From DATAJX01 sp964601735 (GTDB lineage: Bacteria > Pseudomonadota > Alphaproteobacteria > UBA2136 > UBA6156), in NCBI GenBank assembly GCA_964601735.1, contig CAZROO010000019.1:1-22820 (forward strand): DNA of 22,820 nt. Reading direction: 5' to 3'. This document shows positions 1-6,144 of the stretch, one piece after another. The notes under the pieces were generated by a model. It saw only the letters and a list, made by a program, of their open reading frames with translations. It was not told the origin of the DNA and made no database searches. Within the stretch, counting starts at the first letter, position 1; every line of letters begins with the position of its first letter. The translations under genes and the position numbers were made by a program.

Positions 1-524
1 CTGACGAAGGTCGGGCGCAGCAGGCGGCCGTTGAGCGTGTAGCCGGGTTGGAGTTCGTGGACGATGTGGCCGGGCGTAACATCCGAGGTGACTTCGTTCA
101 TGACCTGGTGCAGGTCGGGGTTGAGGGTGTCGCCGGGTTTGACGACGATGCGTTGCACGCCGTGGCGTTTGAGCGTTTGCTCAAGGTTGGCGGCTACCAT
201 TTGCACGCCTTCGAGCACCGCCTTATTGGCTTCGGAGCCTTCCGCCGCCTGCATTGCGCGGGTGAGGTTGTCGGCTACCGTGAGCATGTCGCGGGCGAAG
301 TTCTGGCTGGCGTAGAGCTTGGCGTTTTCGACGTCAGTTGCGCTGCGCTTGCGGTAGTTGTCGAGTTCGGCGGCGGCGCGGTAGGCTTTGTCTTTCCAGA
401 CGTCGGCTTCGTTCGGTGCATCGCTGGGAAGTGGATGCTGGCCTTCGCCAGCATGGGGCGTCTCAAAAATGGATTCTTCGCCCTCGACGAAGGCTTCGGG
501 TTGCGGTGAGGTTTGTTTACTCAT
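1..524 (-). CDS. grpE: GrpE, nucleotide exchange factor of DnaK (3' end beyond window)
   Basis: GrpE releases ADP from DnaK in the cytoplasmic Hsp70 cycle. Reading the minus strand gives an acidic N-terminus, then the long-helix region (WKDKAYRAAAELDNYRKR), then the C-terminal beta domain with the family signature (LNPDLHQVMNEV, followed by GHIVHELQPGYTLNGRLLRPTFV). Only the last few residues are missing at the window edge. The gene is translationally linked to hrcA: its ATG (522-524) lies inside the hrcA stop region, an 8-nt overlap. A second in-frame ATG at 528-530 (MPMSKQ) is possible. The shared GGAG sits 10 nt before the inner ATG and only 4 nt before the outer one, so the inner one is preferred. 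Expression is expected to follow hrcA through the upstream CIRCE-like operator. Confidence 0.93.
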   Translation of the reverse strand, partial: MSKQTSPQPEAFVEGEESIFETPHAGEGQHPLPSDAPNEADVWKDKAYRAAAELDNYRKRSATDVENAKLYASQNFARDMLTVADNLTRAMQAAEGSEANKAVLEGVQMVAANLEQTLKRHGVQRIVVKPGDTLNPDLHQVMNEVTSDVTPGHIVHELQPGYTLNGRLLRPTFV

Positions 525-1587
525 TGGCATTTTTCTCCGAGGTTAATTTGTTGAGCAGGCATTGGGTGTAATTGACCACGCCCAAGGTGGTTTTGTAGTT
601 GAGGCGTTGCGGGCCGATGACGCCGATGGTGCCAAGTAACTTAGAGTCCTTCTGGTGTCCATACGGGGCGGCGACGACGGCGACGTCTTCGATGCCGGTG
701 ACGGGAACGTCGTTGCCCACAAACACTTTGACGCCGGGGCCTTTTTTGACCTCTTCGACCAGCGCCATGAGCAGGCGTTTTTCTTCGAAAACCTTGAGCA
801 GGCTTTGGAGTTTGTCGCGTACCAGTTCGGGGTACTGGAACAGCGTGGTGCTGCCCGCGACGACCATTGCGCCGTCGGCGGTGACCGGCTGGCCCCATTC
901 GCCCGCGGCCGCCATCATCTGGTCGATCATGGCGTTGACCTGGCCCTTTTGCTCGGCGATGGCGGATACCAGCGCGGTGCGGGCGGCATCGAGCGTTTGG
1001 CCCTTGAGCATGGGTGCGAGGCTTTGCGCGGCCTTGTGCAGGTCGTCGGCGCCGATGAAGGCGGGAACTTCCATGATGCGGTTTTCGATTTCGCCGCTTT
1101 TGGTGACCATCACCGCCATGACGCGGTCGCCGCTCATGCGGATGAAATCCATCTGCTCGAGCGGGTCGTTGTCGAGTTTGGGAATGGTGATGAGGCTGGC
1201 GCAGCGGGTGATGCTGCTGATGGTGTTGGAAAGCTCCTGCACCAGGGTGGGCATCGACTTGCCGCTTTGAATGACGTCCTGAATGCTTTGCTTGATGGCC
1301 TTGCCGGGCTCCTCGACTTCCACCAGGTGCTGGGCGTAGTAGCGGTAGCCCTCGGTGGTGGGGATGCGGCCCGCCGAGGTATGCGGGTGGGTGAGCAGGC
1401 CCATACCTTCGAGGTCTTGCATCACGTTGCGGATACTGGCGCCGGAGAGGTTGTAGCTGCCCTTGTCGACCAGCGTTTTGCTGCCGACCGGCTCGCCGGT
1501 TTCGGCGTAGTGCTCGGCGACGTCGGCCAGCACCTGCGCAGCTCGGGTATTAAGCTGCGGGGGCTTGTTTTGTTTATCCGGCTTCAT
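517..1587 (-). CDS. hrcA: HrcA, heat-inducible transcription repressor
   Basis: HrcA represses chaperone genes by binding CIRCE operators and is activated by GroEL. The 356-aa product starts with the winged-helix domain (LNTRAAQVLADVAEHYAETG, GEPVGSKTL, SGASIRNVMQDLEGMGLL, PHTSAGRIPT), followed by the GAF-like and inserted dimerisation domains, and ends in a family-typical IGVIGPQRLNYKTTLGVVNY. The ATG at 1585-1587 (MKPDKQ) is preferred. The longer reading begins at a TTG (1615-1617) that lies inside the CIRCE palindrome and would put the operator in the coding region. The Shine-Dalgarno site is weak. It forms an operon with grpE (8-nt overlap) and is probably autoregulated. Confidence 0.95.
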   Translation of the reverse strand: MKPDKQNKPPQLNTRAAQVLADVAEHYAETGEPVGSKTLVDKGSYNLSGASIRNVMQDLEGMGLLTHPHTSAGRIPTTEGYRYYAQHLVEVEEPGKAIKQSIQDVIQSGKSMPTLVQELSNTISSITRCASLITIPKLDNDPLEQMDFIRMSGDRVMAVMVTKSGEIENRIMEVPAFIGADDLHKAAQSLAPMLKGQTLDAARTALVSAIAEQKGQVNAMIDQMMAAAGEWGQPVTADGAMVVAGSTTLFQYPELVRDKLQSLLKVFEEKRLLMALVEEVKKGPGVKVFVGNDVPVTGIEDVAVVAAPYGHQKDSKLLGTIGVIGPQRLNYKTTLGVVNYTQCLLNKLTSEKNANE

Positions 1588-1604
1588 GCTGCTTATGTAG
1601 GCGA

Positions 1605-1635
1605 TATTGTCACTCAAGTCAAGTGAGTGACAATA
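1605..1635 (-). promoter_or_regulatory. CIRCE-like operator for HrcA
   Basis: There is a perfect inverted repeat TTGTCACTC-N9-GAGTGACAA (1607-1633), extended by one T:A and one A:T pair to 11-bp arms. The 9-9-9 geometry and the CACTC/GAGTG core match CIRCE (consensus TTAGCACTC-N9-GAGTGCTAA). Positions 3 and 4 of the left arm are changed, with the matching changes in the right arm. It ends 17 nt before the chosen hrcA ATG, in the expected leader position. Confidence 0.9.
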
Positions 1636-1640
1636 AGAAG

Positions 1641-1646
1641 ATAATA
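1641..1646 (-). promoter_or_regulatory. Candidate -10 box of hrcA-grpE
   Basis: The minus strand reads TATTAT (5 of 6 to TATAAT) just upstream of the CIRCE-like operator, which would put the transcription start at the operator's edge. No convincing -35 box is seen, because that position falls in the terminator hairpin of the upstream small gene. Confidence 0.4.
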
Positions 1647-1670
1647 AAAAATGCCCCCGGGATGGGGGCA
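1646..1670 (-). terminator. Rho-independent terminator of the 58-codon gene
   Basis: On the minus strand a 7-bp GC-rich stem TGCCCCC/GGGGGCA with a 5-nt loop is followed directly by six T. It begins 15 nt after the stop codon of the small ORF at 1686-1862 and separates it from hrcA. Confidence 0.8.
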
Positions 1671-1685
1671 GGGAAAATCTCTGAT

Positions 1686-1862
1686 TTATGTGGCTTTTGG
1701 AGGCTTCCAGAACGTACCTGAGGTGGAACGGCTATTAAATGGGAGCGGGCGATTGTGGGCCTTTTGACGGGTGATGGATGCGGGTTCGGCGTCGAGATCG
1801 AAATTGACGATTTCACTGGGGGCAGTATCGGCCGTGTCGGCGGCGGGAGTTGAAACGGTCAT
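1686..1862 (-). CDS. Hypothetical small protein, 58 aa
   Basis: I do not recognise this product. The ORF starts with ATG at 1860-1862, has GGAG six nt upstream, ends with TAA at 1686-1688, and is followed by a strong Rho-independent terminator. This is a complete small-gene layout. The product begins MTVSTPAADTADTAPSEIVN, has an acidic N-terminal half (DFDLDAEP-like region), and ends in a basic, aromatic tail (RPLPFNSRSTSGTFWKPPK). There is no signal peptide or membrane segment, and it is probably a disordered cytoplasmic protein. It lies alone between dnaQ and hrcA. The start signal and terminator argue for a real gene; lack of a recognised family argues for caution. Confidence 0.6.
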   Translation of the reverse strand: MTVSTPAADTADTAPSEIVNFDLDAEPASITRQKAHNRPLPFNSRSTSGTFWKPPKAT

Positions 1863-1904
1863 GGGAGGCTCCGGTGTTGCGGGGTAATGGCTGGAAAATG
1901 GAGC

Positions 1905-1923
1905 AAAAATTGCCGTTTGGCAA
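1905..1923 (-). terminator. Weak terminator-like hairpin downstream of dnaQ
   Basis: The minus strand has TTGCC-AAAC-GGCAA followed by TTTTT. The stem is only 5 bp and lies about 85 nt after the dnaQ stop, so it could end the dnaQ transcript. The TTGCCA could alternatively be a -35 element for the 58-codon gene. Confidence 0.3.
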
Positions 1924-1940
1924 GCGGGGTGACAGAATCA

Positions 1941-2001
1941 GGATAAGAGGTTGGGAAGGTAAGAGGATAAGAGGGGGAAGCTGAGAGGGTTAGAGGGAAG
2001 G
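1941..2001. repeat. Purine-rich tract with repeated GGATAAGAGG
   Basis: This intergenic stretch between dnaQ and the 58-codon gene is almost all purine on the plus strand. It contains the decamer GGATAAGAGG twice (1941-1950 and 1965-1974) and several GAGGG variants. It is transcribed as a pyrimidine-rich sequence downstream of dnaQ. Its function is unknown. Confidence 0.5.
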
Positions 2002-2007
2002 GTGGGC

Positions 2008-2682
2008 CTAGGAATTCCAGCGGGCGTTGGGAATTTTGGCAATGAAGGCAGCGTGGGCTTCTGTTTCTTCCGCCGTGGGTATGATCACGATATTGCTGGA
2101 GGCCTGCATGGGCACGGCGGTGGTTTGGGCGGTGGCGGCGGCGGATTGGATATCGGCCAGCAGGTTGCCTTGCAGGCCGCCCATCAATTCGATGTAGACG
2201 TCGGCCAGCAGTTGGGCGTCGAGCAACGCGCCGTGGAAGGTACGGGCGGAATTATCAATGTTGTAGAAGCTGCAGAGGGCGTCGAGGCTGGCGCGCTGGC
2301 CGGGCAGTTTTTGGCGTGCGATGACGAGTGTATCGACCACAGGGTTGGTGAGCAGCGGCATGCCCGCGCGGGTAAGCTCGGCGTTGACGAAGTTGACGTC
2401 GAACTCGGCGTTGTGGGCCACCAGCGGCGAATCGGCGAAGAACTCAAGCAGGCTTGGCGCGATGGCGGCGAACTTGGGGGCGTTGGCGACCTTTTCGTCG
2501 GTGATGCCGTGGATTTTTTGCGACTGCCAGTCGATTTTCATTTCCGGGTTGAGATAGGTATGGAAGGTGCGGCCGGTGGGCAGGCGGTTGATCATTTCGA
2601 CGCAGCCGATTTCGAGGATACGGCCACCCTCAAGGCCGAAGCCGGTGGTTTCGGTGTCGAAAATGATTTCGCGTTCGGACAT
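2008..2682 (-). CDS. dnaQ: DNA polymerase III epsilon subunit (3'-5' proofreading exonuclease)
   Basis: Epsilon proofreads newly made DNA within the polymerase III core. All DEDDh exonuclease motifs are visible: Exo I DTETTG (D9, E11), Exo II HNAEFDVNF (D95), and Exo III HGALLDAQLLADVY (H150, D155). The fold ends near residue 175. The remaining ~50 residues form the tail expected to bind the polymerase alpha subunit. The length of 224 aa is usual for alphaproteobacteria. ATG at 2680-2682 has AAGG a few nt upstream. It is the last gene of a run PH-domain pair, PCu(A)C-like protein, dnaQ, with a 41-nt gap to the preceding gene, so it may be co-transcribed. Confidence 0.95.
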   Translation of the reverse strand: MSEREIIFDTETTGFGLEGGRILEIGCVEMINRLPTGRTFHTYLNPEMKIDWQSQKIHGITDEKVANAPKFAAIAPSLLEFFADSPLVAHNAEFDVNFVNAELTRAGMPLLTNPVVDTLVIARQKLPGQRASLDALCSFYNIDNSARTFHGALLDAQLLADVYIELMGGLQGNLLADIQSAAATAQTTAVPMQASSNIVIIPTAEETEAHAAFIAKIPNARWNS

Positions 2683-2723
2683 GTTGGCCTTATAGCGGCT
2701 CGTGCCCGGCTTGAAAAGCGGCC

Positions 2724-3194
2724 TTATTCCTTGATGTGCAGGCGGATGGTTTTGGTGGTGCCGTCCTGAAAGATGAGGGTAAGCGGGGTTTCGTAGCCGC
2801 CCTGGAGCGGGGCGGAGAGGTTGAGGAAGCGTAGCTCGGTGGCGCCCGGCGTGAGCACCGCGTTGGTATGCGGCGGCAGGGTGAGGCGTGGCAGGTCGGT
2901 CATTTGCATCAGGCCGCTGTCGGTTTTTTTAATGTGTTGCAGGCGGATGAGTTGGGCCACCGGGCTGGTGGCGCCGCGAATGACGATGGTGGCGCTGGTG
3001 GGGTTGACCAGCATCATGCTGGCGGCCGCGCTCTGGCCCCGGGTGGCGGCGGGGATGGAGGCATCGAGCACCCTGAGCGGCGGGGCGCTGGCCGAGGCTG
3101 GCGGCGGGGTGGTGGCCGAGGAAGCAGCTACCTGTTTGTCGGCGGCATGGGCCGCAAATACGAACAGCAGGCAGAACAGGAGGGGGCGTATCAT
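2724..3194 (-). CDS. PCu(A)C-like copper chaperone family protein, periplasmic, degenerate metal site
   Basis: The 156-aa product has an N-terminal signal peptide (MIRPLLFCLLFVFAAHA) and a Pro/Ala/Ser-rich linker to about residue 38. A PCu(A)C (DUF461) beta-sandwich follows. Family landmarks are the start of the domain (LRVLDASIPAATRGQSAAASMMLVNP) and the end (APLQGGYETPLTLIFQDGTTKTIRL). The family's copper ligands follow H-x10-M-x21-H-x-M. Here H-x10-M is intact (LQHIKKTDSGLMQM), but exactly 21 residues later the sequence is E-L-R instead of H-x-M. So half of the usual copper site is missing, and copper delivery to cytochrome oxidase cannot be assumed. Its ATG overlaps the stop of the upstream PH-domain gene by 4 nt, which indicates translational coupling. 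Confidence 0.72.
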   Translation of the reverse strand: MIRPLLFCLLFVFAAHAADKQVAASSATTPPPASASAPPLRVLDASIPAATRGQSAAASMMLVNPTSATIVIRGATSPVAQLIRLQHIKKTDSGLMQMTDLPRLTLPPHTNAVLTPGATELRFLNLSAPLQGGYETPLTLIFQDGTTKTIRLHIKE

Positions 3195-3664
3195 TTTTTC
3201 ATTGTCAGGGTTTCAAGGGCTTCGAGGAAGGTCATGGGGTGCCACAGGTAATTGAGCTGGATGGGGGCGATATCCTTGCCTTTGATAAGATTGAGCGTGA
3301 CGTGGCCGGTGTGCAGGGCCGACAGGAACAGGTTGTGCTTGAGTTGCACGTGGTTGATATGGTCGGGGGGGATATCGTTGACCGTGATGCCGAATCGGCC
3401 AAAGCGCAGCAACAGGCGCTTGTTGGTAACGGCGCATTGCCAGTTGCGGAACGGCAGCAGGTAGATGGCGAACAATGCCGTAGCCGGAAGGATGAACCAG
3501 TGGCCCCACGACGGCTGGGTGAACGCGGGCAGACTGCACAAGATTGCCGCCAACAGCCACGGCCAGCCGTAGAGCGGGTGCAGCTTGGCGGTGTAGACGA
3601 CAGCTTCGCCCGGCGCCAGCAGGCGGCTGAGGTGCGGGGTGAAACTGAGCGGAGGTAAAGGCAT
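3191..3664 (-). CDS. Membrane protein with bacterial PH domain (first of a tandem pair)
   Basis: The 157-aa protein begins with LLAPGEAVVYTAKLHPLYGW, then has two hydrophobic segments (about residues 32-46 and 52-66). A bacterial PH-like (bPH) domain follows, recognised by AVTNKRLLLRFG, IPPDHINHVQLKHNLF and GHVTLNLI. Such proteins are inner-membrane proteins of poorly known role. It is clearly paralogous to the next gene upstream (3709-4434). The ATG at 3662-3664 (MPLPPL) is chosen. The longer reading starts at a TTG in a GC-rich stretch without ribosome site. Its stop overlaps the start of the PCu(A)C-like gene. The exact function is unknown. Confidence 0.75.
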   Translation of the reverse strand: MPLPPLSFTPHLSRLLAPGEAVVYTAKLHPLYGWPWLLAAILCSLPAFTQPSWGHWFILPATALFAIYLLPFRNWQCAVTNKRLLLRFGRFGITVNDIPPDHINHVQLKHNLFLSALHTGHVTLNLIKGKDIAPIQLNYLWHPMTFLEALETLTMKK

Positions 3665-3708
3665 GACCTGAGTATATCGGTATTGGCCCGCCCCCGGCAA
3701 ACGACTTG

Positions 3709-4434
3709 TTAAAAGGTATTGGCCAGAGGAGATTTAGGCTTTTGAGGTACCTGTGACGGCCCCTTGAGCCCCGGCGCGAAATGCTGGCCGGTGATGGCCG
3801 GCGGTGTTTTGGGCGGTCGTTTGGCTGTGCCGGGTGCGGTCTTGGCTTCTGTTTTGCTTTCTACCGGCGGGGCTGGCTCGACGGCGTGCGGTGCTGTTTT
3901 CTGGTTTTCGACCGTGGCTGGCAGCTTGGGCCTGCCTTCGGCGTTGAGCCGCGTGGCATTGTTGGGGCTGAGTTTTTCGAGGTGCGAGAGCAGTTCGAGC
4001 GGGTCATCTATCCAGTTGAAACGGCTCTCACGCAGTTGCATGCCCGAGCGCAGGTGCAGCGTGAGGTGTCCGGCCCTGATGAGGCCGAGGAATACGTTTT
4101 GCTTCAAATCCCAGTGGTCGAGGTGGATAGGCAGGATTTCGATCATCTCGACGTGCCAGCGGCCCTGCTGGGCCAGGAAACGGTGCGTAGTGACGGCCAT
4201 CTCGAAGAAATAGAACGGCAGCGCATATATGCCGAACAGGCCGATGCTGGCGGCGAGCAGCAGCCAGCCGAGGACAGGGAAATGCAGGCCAAAGCCCAGC
4301 GACAGACCAAGAGTGATTGCGGCGGTCAAGAGCCATTCCCAGCCGTACAGCGGGTGCTGGCGGCCGATGTAGGTGACTTTTTCGCCCTCGGCGATGAGGC
4401 GGCGGATATTGGGAATGTGGTTGCTGAAGAGCAT
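3709..4434 (-). CDS. Membrane protein with bacterial PH domain and Pro/Lys-rich tail (second of the pair)
   Basis: The 241-aa protein is a paralogue of the downstream gene, as shown by LIAEGEKVTYIGRQHPLYGW. Two hydrophobic segments follow (about residues 32-50 and 53-72), then the PH-like domain (MAVTTHRFLAQQGRW, ILPIHLDHWDLKQNVFL, GHLTLHLRSG). Residues from about 155 on form an 85-residue low-complexity tail rich in Pro, Lys, Ala and Thr that the partner lacks. This tail is probably a disordered cytoplasmic extension. AAGGAG lies 7 nt before the ATG. It is the first gene after the dksA terminator, so probably the first of the run that leads to dnaQ. The function is unknown. Confidence 0.75.
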   Translation of the reverse strand: MLFSNHIPNIRRLIAEGEKVTYIGRQHPLYGWEWLLTAAITLGLSLGFGLHFPVLGWLLLAASIGLFGIYALPFYFFEMAVTTHRFLAQQGRWHVEMIEILPIHLDHWDLKQNVFLGLIRAGHLTLHLRSGMQLRESRFNWIDDPLELLSHLEKLSPNNATRLNAEGRPKLPATVENQKTAPHAVEPAPPVESKTEAKTAPGTAKRPPKTPPAITGQHFAPGLKGPSQVPQKPKSPLANTF

Positions 4435-4490
4435 GTGGAATCTCCTTGTGTGGGCCTACAAACGCACGTGCCGATGTAGGGAAAAAGACG

Positions 4491-4514
4491 AAAATGGCCC
4501 TGGCGGGCCATTTT
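4491..4514 (-). terminator. Terminator downstream of dksA
   Basis: A perfect 10-bp inverted repeat AAAATGGCCC-TGGC-GGGCCATTTT begins 22 nt after the dksA stop. On the minus strand a GC-rich stem is followed by TTTT, giving a Rho-independent terminator. The symmetry would let it work in both directions. Confidence 0.8.
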
Positions 4515-4536
4515 GCTACGAGATTTTTAGGCTTCG

Positions 4537-5001
4537 TTAGCCGGCGTAGGAGACTTCTTTTTTCTCCTGGCGGCGTTTGGCTTCGATACTGAGCGTGGCG
4601 ATGGGGCGGGCCAGCAGGCGGCCGATACCGATGGGGTCGCCGGTTTCCTCGCAGAAACCAAAGCTGCCGTCGCGGATGCGGTCGAGCGCCTCGTCGATTT
4701 TGGAAATGAGCTTGCGGGCGCGGTCGCGGCTTTTGAGCTCGAGCGTTTGCTCGTACTCGATGGTGGCCTGGTCGGCCAGATCGGCTTCGATGCTGCTATG
4801 CTCGCGGAGGTCGGCCACGGTGTCGAGGTTGCCTTTTTCCAACTCTTCGCGCCAGGTGAGTAGCAGGTCGCGGAAATAGGCGAGCTGCTTGGTGTTCATG
4901 TAATCTTCCTTGAGGGTGGGCTTGTAGCCGTCAGGATAGCCGCGCTCACGCACGCCCTTATCGGTTAGCGGCTTCAGGCTTTTGATGGCAAGTTTGGCCA
5001 T
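4537..5001 (-). CDS. dksA: DksA/TraR family RNA polymerase-binding transcription factor
   Basis: DksA enters the RNA polymerase secondary channel and, with ppGpp, controls rRNA and amino acid genes. The 154-aa product has the two-helix coiled coil (about residues 35-110) with the tip DLADQA, where the two acidic residues match the functional D-x-x-D of E. coli DksA. The C-terminal globular domain is FGFCEETGDPIGIGRLLARPIATLSIEA. Of the four zinc-binding Cys positions only the first is Cys (C117); the others are T120, S138 and A141. This is, from family knowledge, the usual alphaproteobacterial pattern. GGGGGAG lies 9 nt before the ATG. It has its own promoter and terminator, so it is monocistronic. 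Confidence 0.93.
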   Translation of the reverse strand: MAKLAIKSLKPLTDKGVRERGYPDGYKPTLKEDYMNTKQLAYFRDLLLTWREELEKGNLDTVADLREHSSIEADLADQATIEYEQTLELKSRDRARKLISKIDEALDRIRDGSFGFCEETGDPIGIGRLLARPIATLSIEAKRRQEKKEVSYAG

Positions 5002-5035
5002 TTGGTAATTCTCCCCCTTACTTAAATGACGCGCA

Positions 5036-5063
5036 AGAGTAGCGGGAACTGGCAGAGTGTCAA
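5036..5063 (-). promoter_or_regulatory. Sigma-70-type promoter of dksA
   Basis: The minus strand has a perfect -35 TTGACA (5058-5063), 16 nt of spacer and a weaker -10 TACTCT (5036-5041). This lies about 35 nt before the dksA start codon. Confidence 0.6.
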
Positions 5064-5119
5064 TAGTTTATCAGGTTAGGTCTTGCCGCAAACGGCAAAA
5101 TGCCTTAGCCAAGGCTCAC

Positions 5120-5196
5120 GTACCCGTAGCTCAGCTGGATAGAGTACTTCCCTCCGAAGGAAGGGGTCGGACGTTCGAATCGTCTCGGGTACGCCA
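5120..5196 (+). tRNA. tRNA-Arg, anticodon CCG
   Basis: The 77-nt cloverleaf includes encoded CCA. The acceptor stem GTACCCG/CGGGTAC pairs perfectly. The D stem is GCTC/GAGT. The anticodon stem is CTTCC/GGAAG around loop CTCCGAA with anticodon CCG at 5154-5156, which reads the CGG codon. The T arm is GGACG-TTCGAAT-CGTCT and the discriminator base is G. It is divergent from dksA, and its 3' end is only 2 nt from the stop codon of the convergent DUF488 gene. Confidence 0.97.
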
Positions 5197-5198
5197 GT

Positions 5199-5543
5199 TT
5201 ATTTCATCGATTCGAGAAATGTTTGCAGGACGAGGGCCTGGTTGTGTTCGGTATCCTTGGCGCCGTAGAGCAGCACCAGCGGGCCTTTGCCTGCGCGGTT
5301 GAGCAGGGCGGCGGCTTCGGCCCGGTTGGCCTTGAGTTCGGCGGCATAGCGTTTTTGGAAATCGGGCCATTTGGCAGGCTCGTGGTTGAACCATTGGCGC
5401 AGCTCGGGACTGGGGGCGAGTTGTTTGCACCATTCGTCGAGCCCGGCCTTTTGCCTGGATATGCCGCGCGGCCAGAGCCTGTCCACCAGTGTGCGGTAAC
5501 CGGCGGGGGCGTCGTCGTAGATGCGACTGGTGAGAATCTTCAT
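5199..5543 (-). CDS. DUF488 family (YeaO-like) protein
   Basis: The 114-aa product matches the YeaO-type DUF488 family: an N-terminal ILTSRIYDDAP, then the hallmark LVDRLWPRGISRQKAGLDEW, then PSPELRQWFNHEPAKWPDFQKRY, and a C-terminal PLVLLYGAKDTEHNQALVL. It is a soluble cytoplasmic protein; the biochemical function of the family is not established. No Shine-Dalgarno sequence precedes the ATG at 5541-5543. Instead TATAAT ends 6 nt before it, which suggests a leaderless mRNA. Its 3' end nearly touches the tRNA-Arg gene. Confidence 0.85.
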   Translation of the reverse strand: MKILTSRIYDDAPAGYRTLVDRLWPRGISRQKAGLDEWCKQLAPSPELRQWFNHEPAKWPDFQKRYAAELKANRAEAAALLNRAGKGPLVLLYGAKDTEHNQALVLQTFLESMK

Positions 5544-5549
5544 AGTTTT

Positions 5550-5555
5550 ATTATA
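5550..5555 (-). promoter_or_regulatory. Perfect -10 box immediately before the DUF488 gene
   Basis: The minus strand reads TATAAT, then six nt, then the ATG. Transcription would begin at or next to the start codon. No good -35 match is found at 16-18 nt spacing, so the call rests on the -10 alone. Confidence 0.4.
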
Positions 5556-5655
5556 CGCCCCTGTTTGTCAGGCGGGGTAAAATGTTCGTGTCTGAAAAAG
5601 CCTGACCGATTTGGTAGCGGGTGTATGATGTAAGGGGTGAAAAAGGAGAGAAGCG

Positions 5656-6144
5656 ATGACGTATTTTTTCAAGACCATGCCTTCGCCGGTGGGCCAGCTG
5701 ACGCTGGTGGCCAGTGAAAAAGGGCTGGCCGCCGTGCTGTGGAAAAATGAGAATTTGCACAGTATGGAGTTGAGTCCGTTGCGCGAAGCGGACCAAAATA
5801 CGGTGCTGGTGGAAACCGAGCGTCAACTGACTGAGTATTTTGCCGGAACGCGCAAGGTGTTTGAGTTGCCGCTCGACCCGGTGGGAACCCCTTTCCAGCG
5901 CAGTGTGTGGGACTTGCTGTTAAAGATTCCGTTTGGCGAAACGCGGACGTATGGCGAGTTGGCGAGGACGCTGGGACAGCCGGGGGCGAGTCGCGCGGTG
6001 GGGCTGGCCAACGGCCGCAACCCGATTCCGATTATCGCGGCCTGCCACCGGGTGATTGGCAGCAACGGCAAGCTGACCGGTTTTGCCGGGGGGCTCGAGT
6101 GCAAGGAATGGCTGTTGCGCCACGAGGGCGCGCGGTTGCTGTAG
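5656..6144 (+). CDS. ogt: Methylated-DNA-[protein]-cysteine S-methyltransferase (O6-alkylguanine repair)
   Basis: This suicide enzyme transfers the alkyl group from O6-alkylguanine in DNA to its own cysteine. The 162-aa single-domain protein has an N-terminal ribonuclease H-like part, then TPFQRSVWDLLLKIPFGETRTYGELA, the helix-turn-helix with arginine finger (ASRAVGLANGRNP, R113) and the active site IIAACHRVIGSNGKLTGFAGGL with Cys130. The residue before the catalytic Cys is Ala, while the usual family motif is PCHRV. The length is typical of Ogt or the C-terminal half of Ada. AAGGAG lies 7 nt before the ATG. It stands alone on the plus strand, and its stop codon directly abuts the stop of the convergent zinc-finger gene. 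Confidence 0.92.
   Translation: MTYFFKTMPSPVGQLTLVASEKGLAAVLWKNENLHSMELSPLREADQNTVLVETERQLTEYFAGTRKVFELPLDPVGTPFQRSVWDLLLKIPFGETRTYGELARTLGQPGASRAVGLANGRNPIPIIAACHRVIGSNGKLTGFAGGLECKEWLLRHEGARLL

Noticed and set aside
655..1626. 323-aa open frame on the plus strand across hrcA
   Set aside because: Antisense shadow of a GC-rich gene; hrcA on the other strand has clear family motifs.
4537..5001. Loss of three zinc-finger Cys in DksA as a sign of a broken gene
   Set aside because: The C/T/S/A pattern is usual in alphaproteobacterial DksA, and the coiled-coil tip acids are kept.
5084..5099. Hairpin TTGCCGCAAACGGCAA before tRNA-Arg, similar to 1910-1923
   Set aside because: Short stem without a T run on either strand; similarity to the other hairpin is limited to the arms and may be chance.
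5057..5302. 81-aa plus-strand ORF containing VAQLDRVLPSEGRGRTFESSRVRQ
   Set aside because: This is the translation of the tRNA-Arg gene, a common spurious ORF type.
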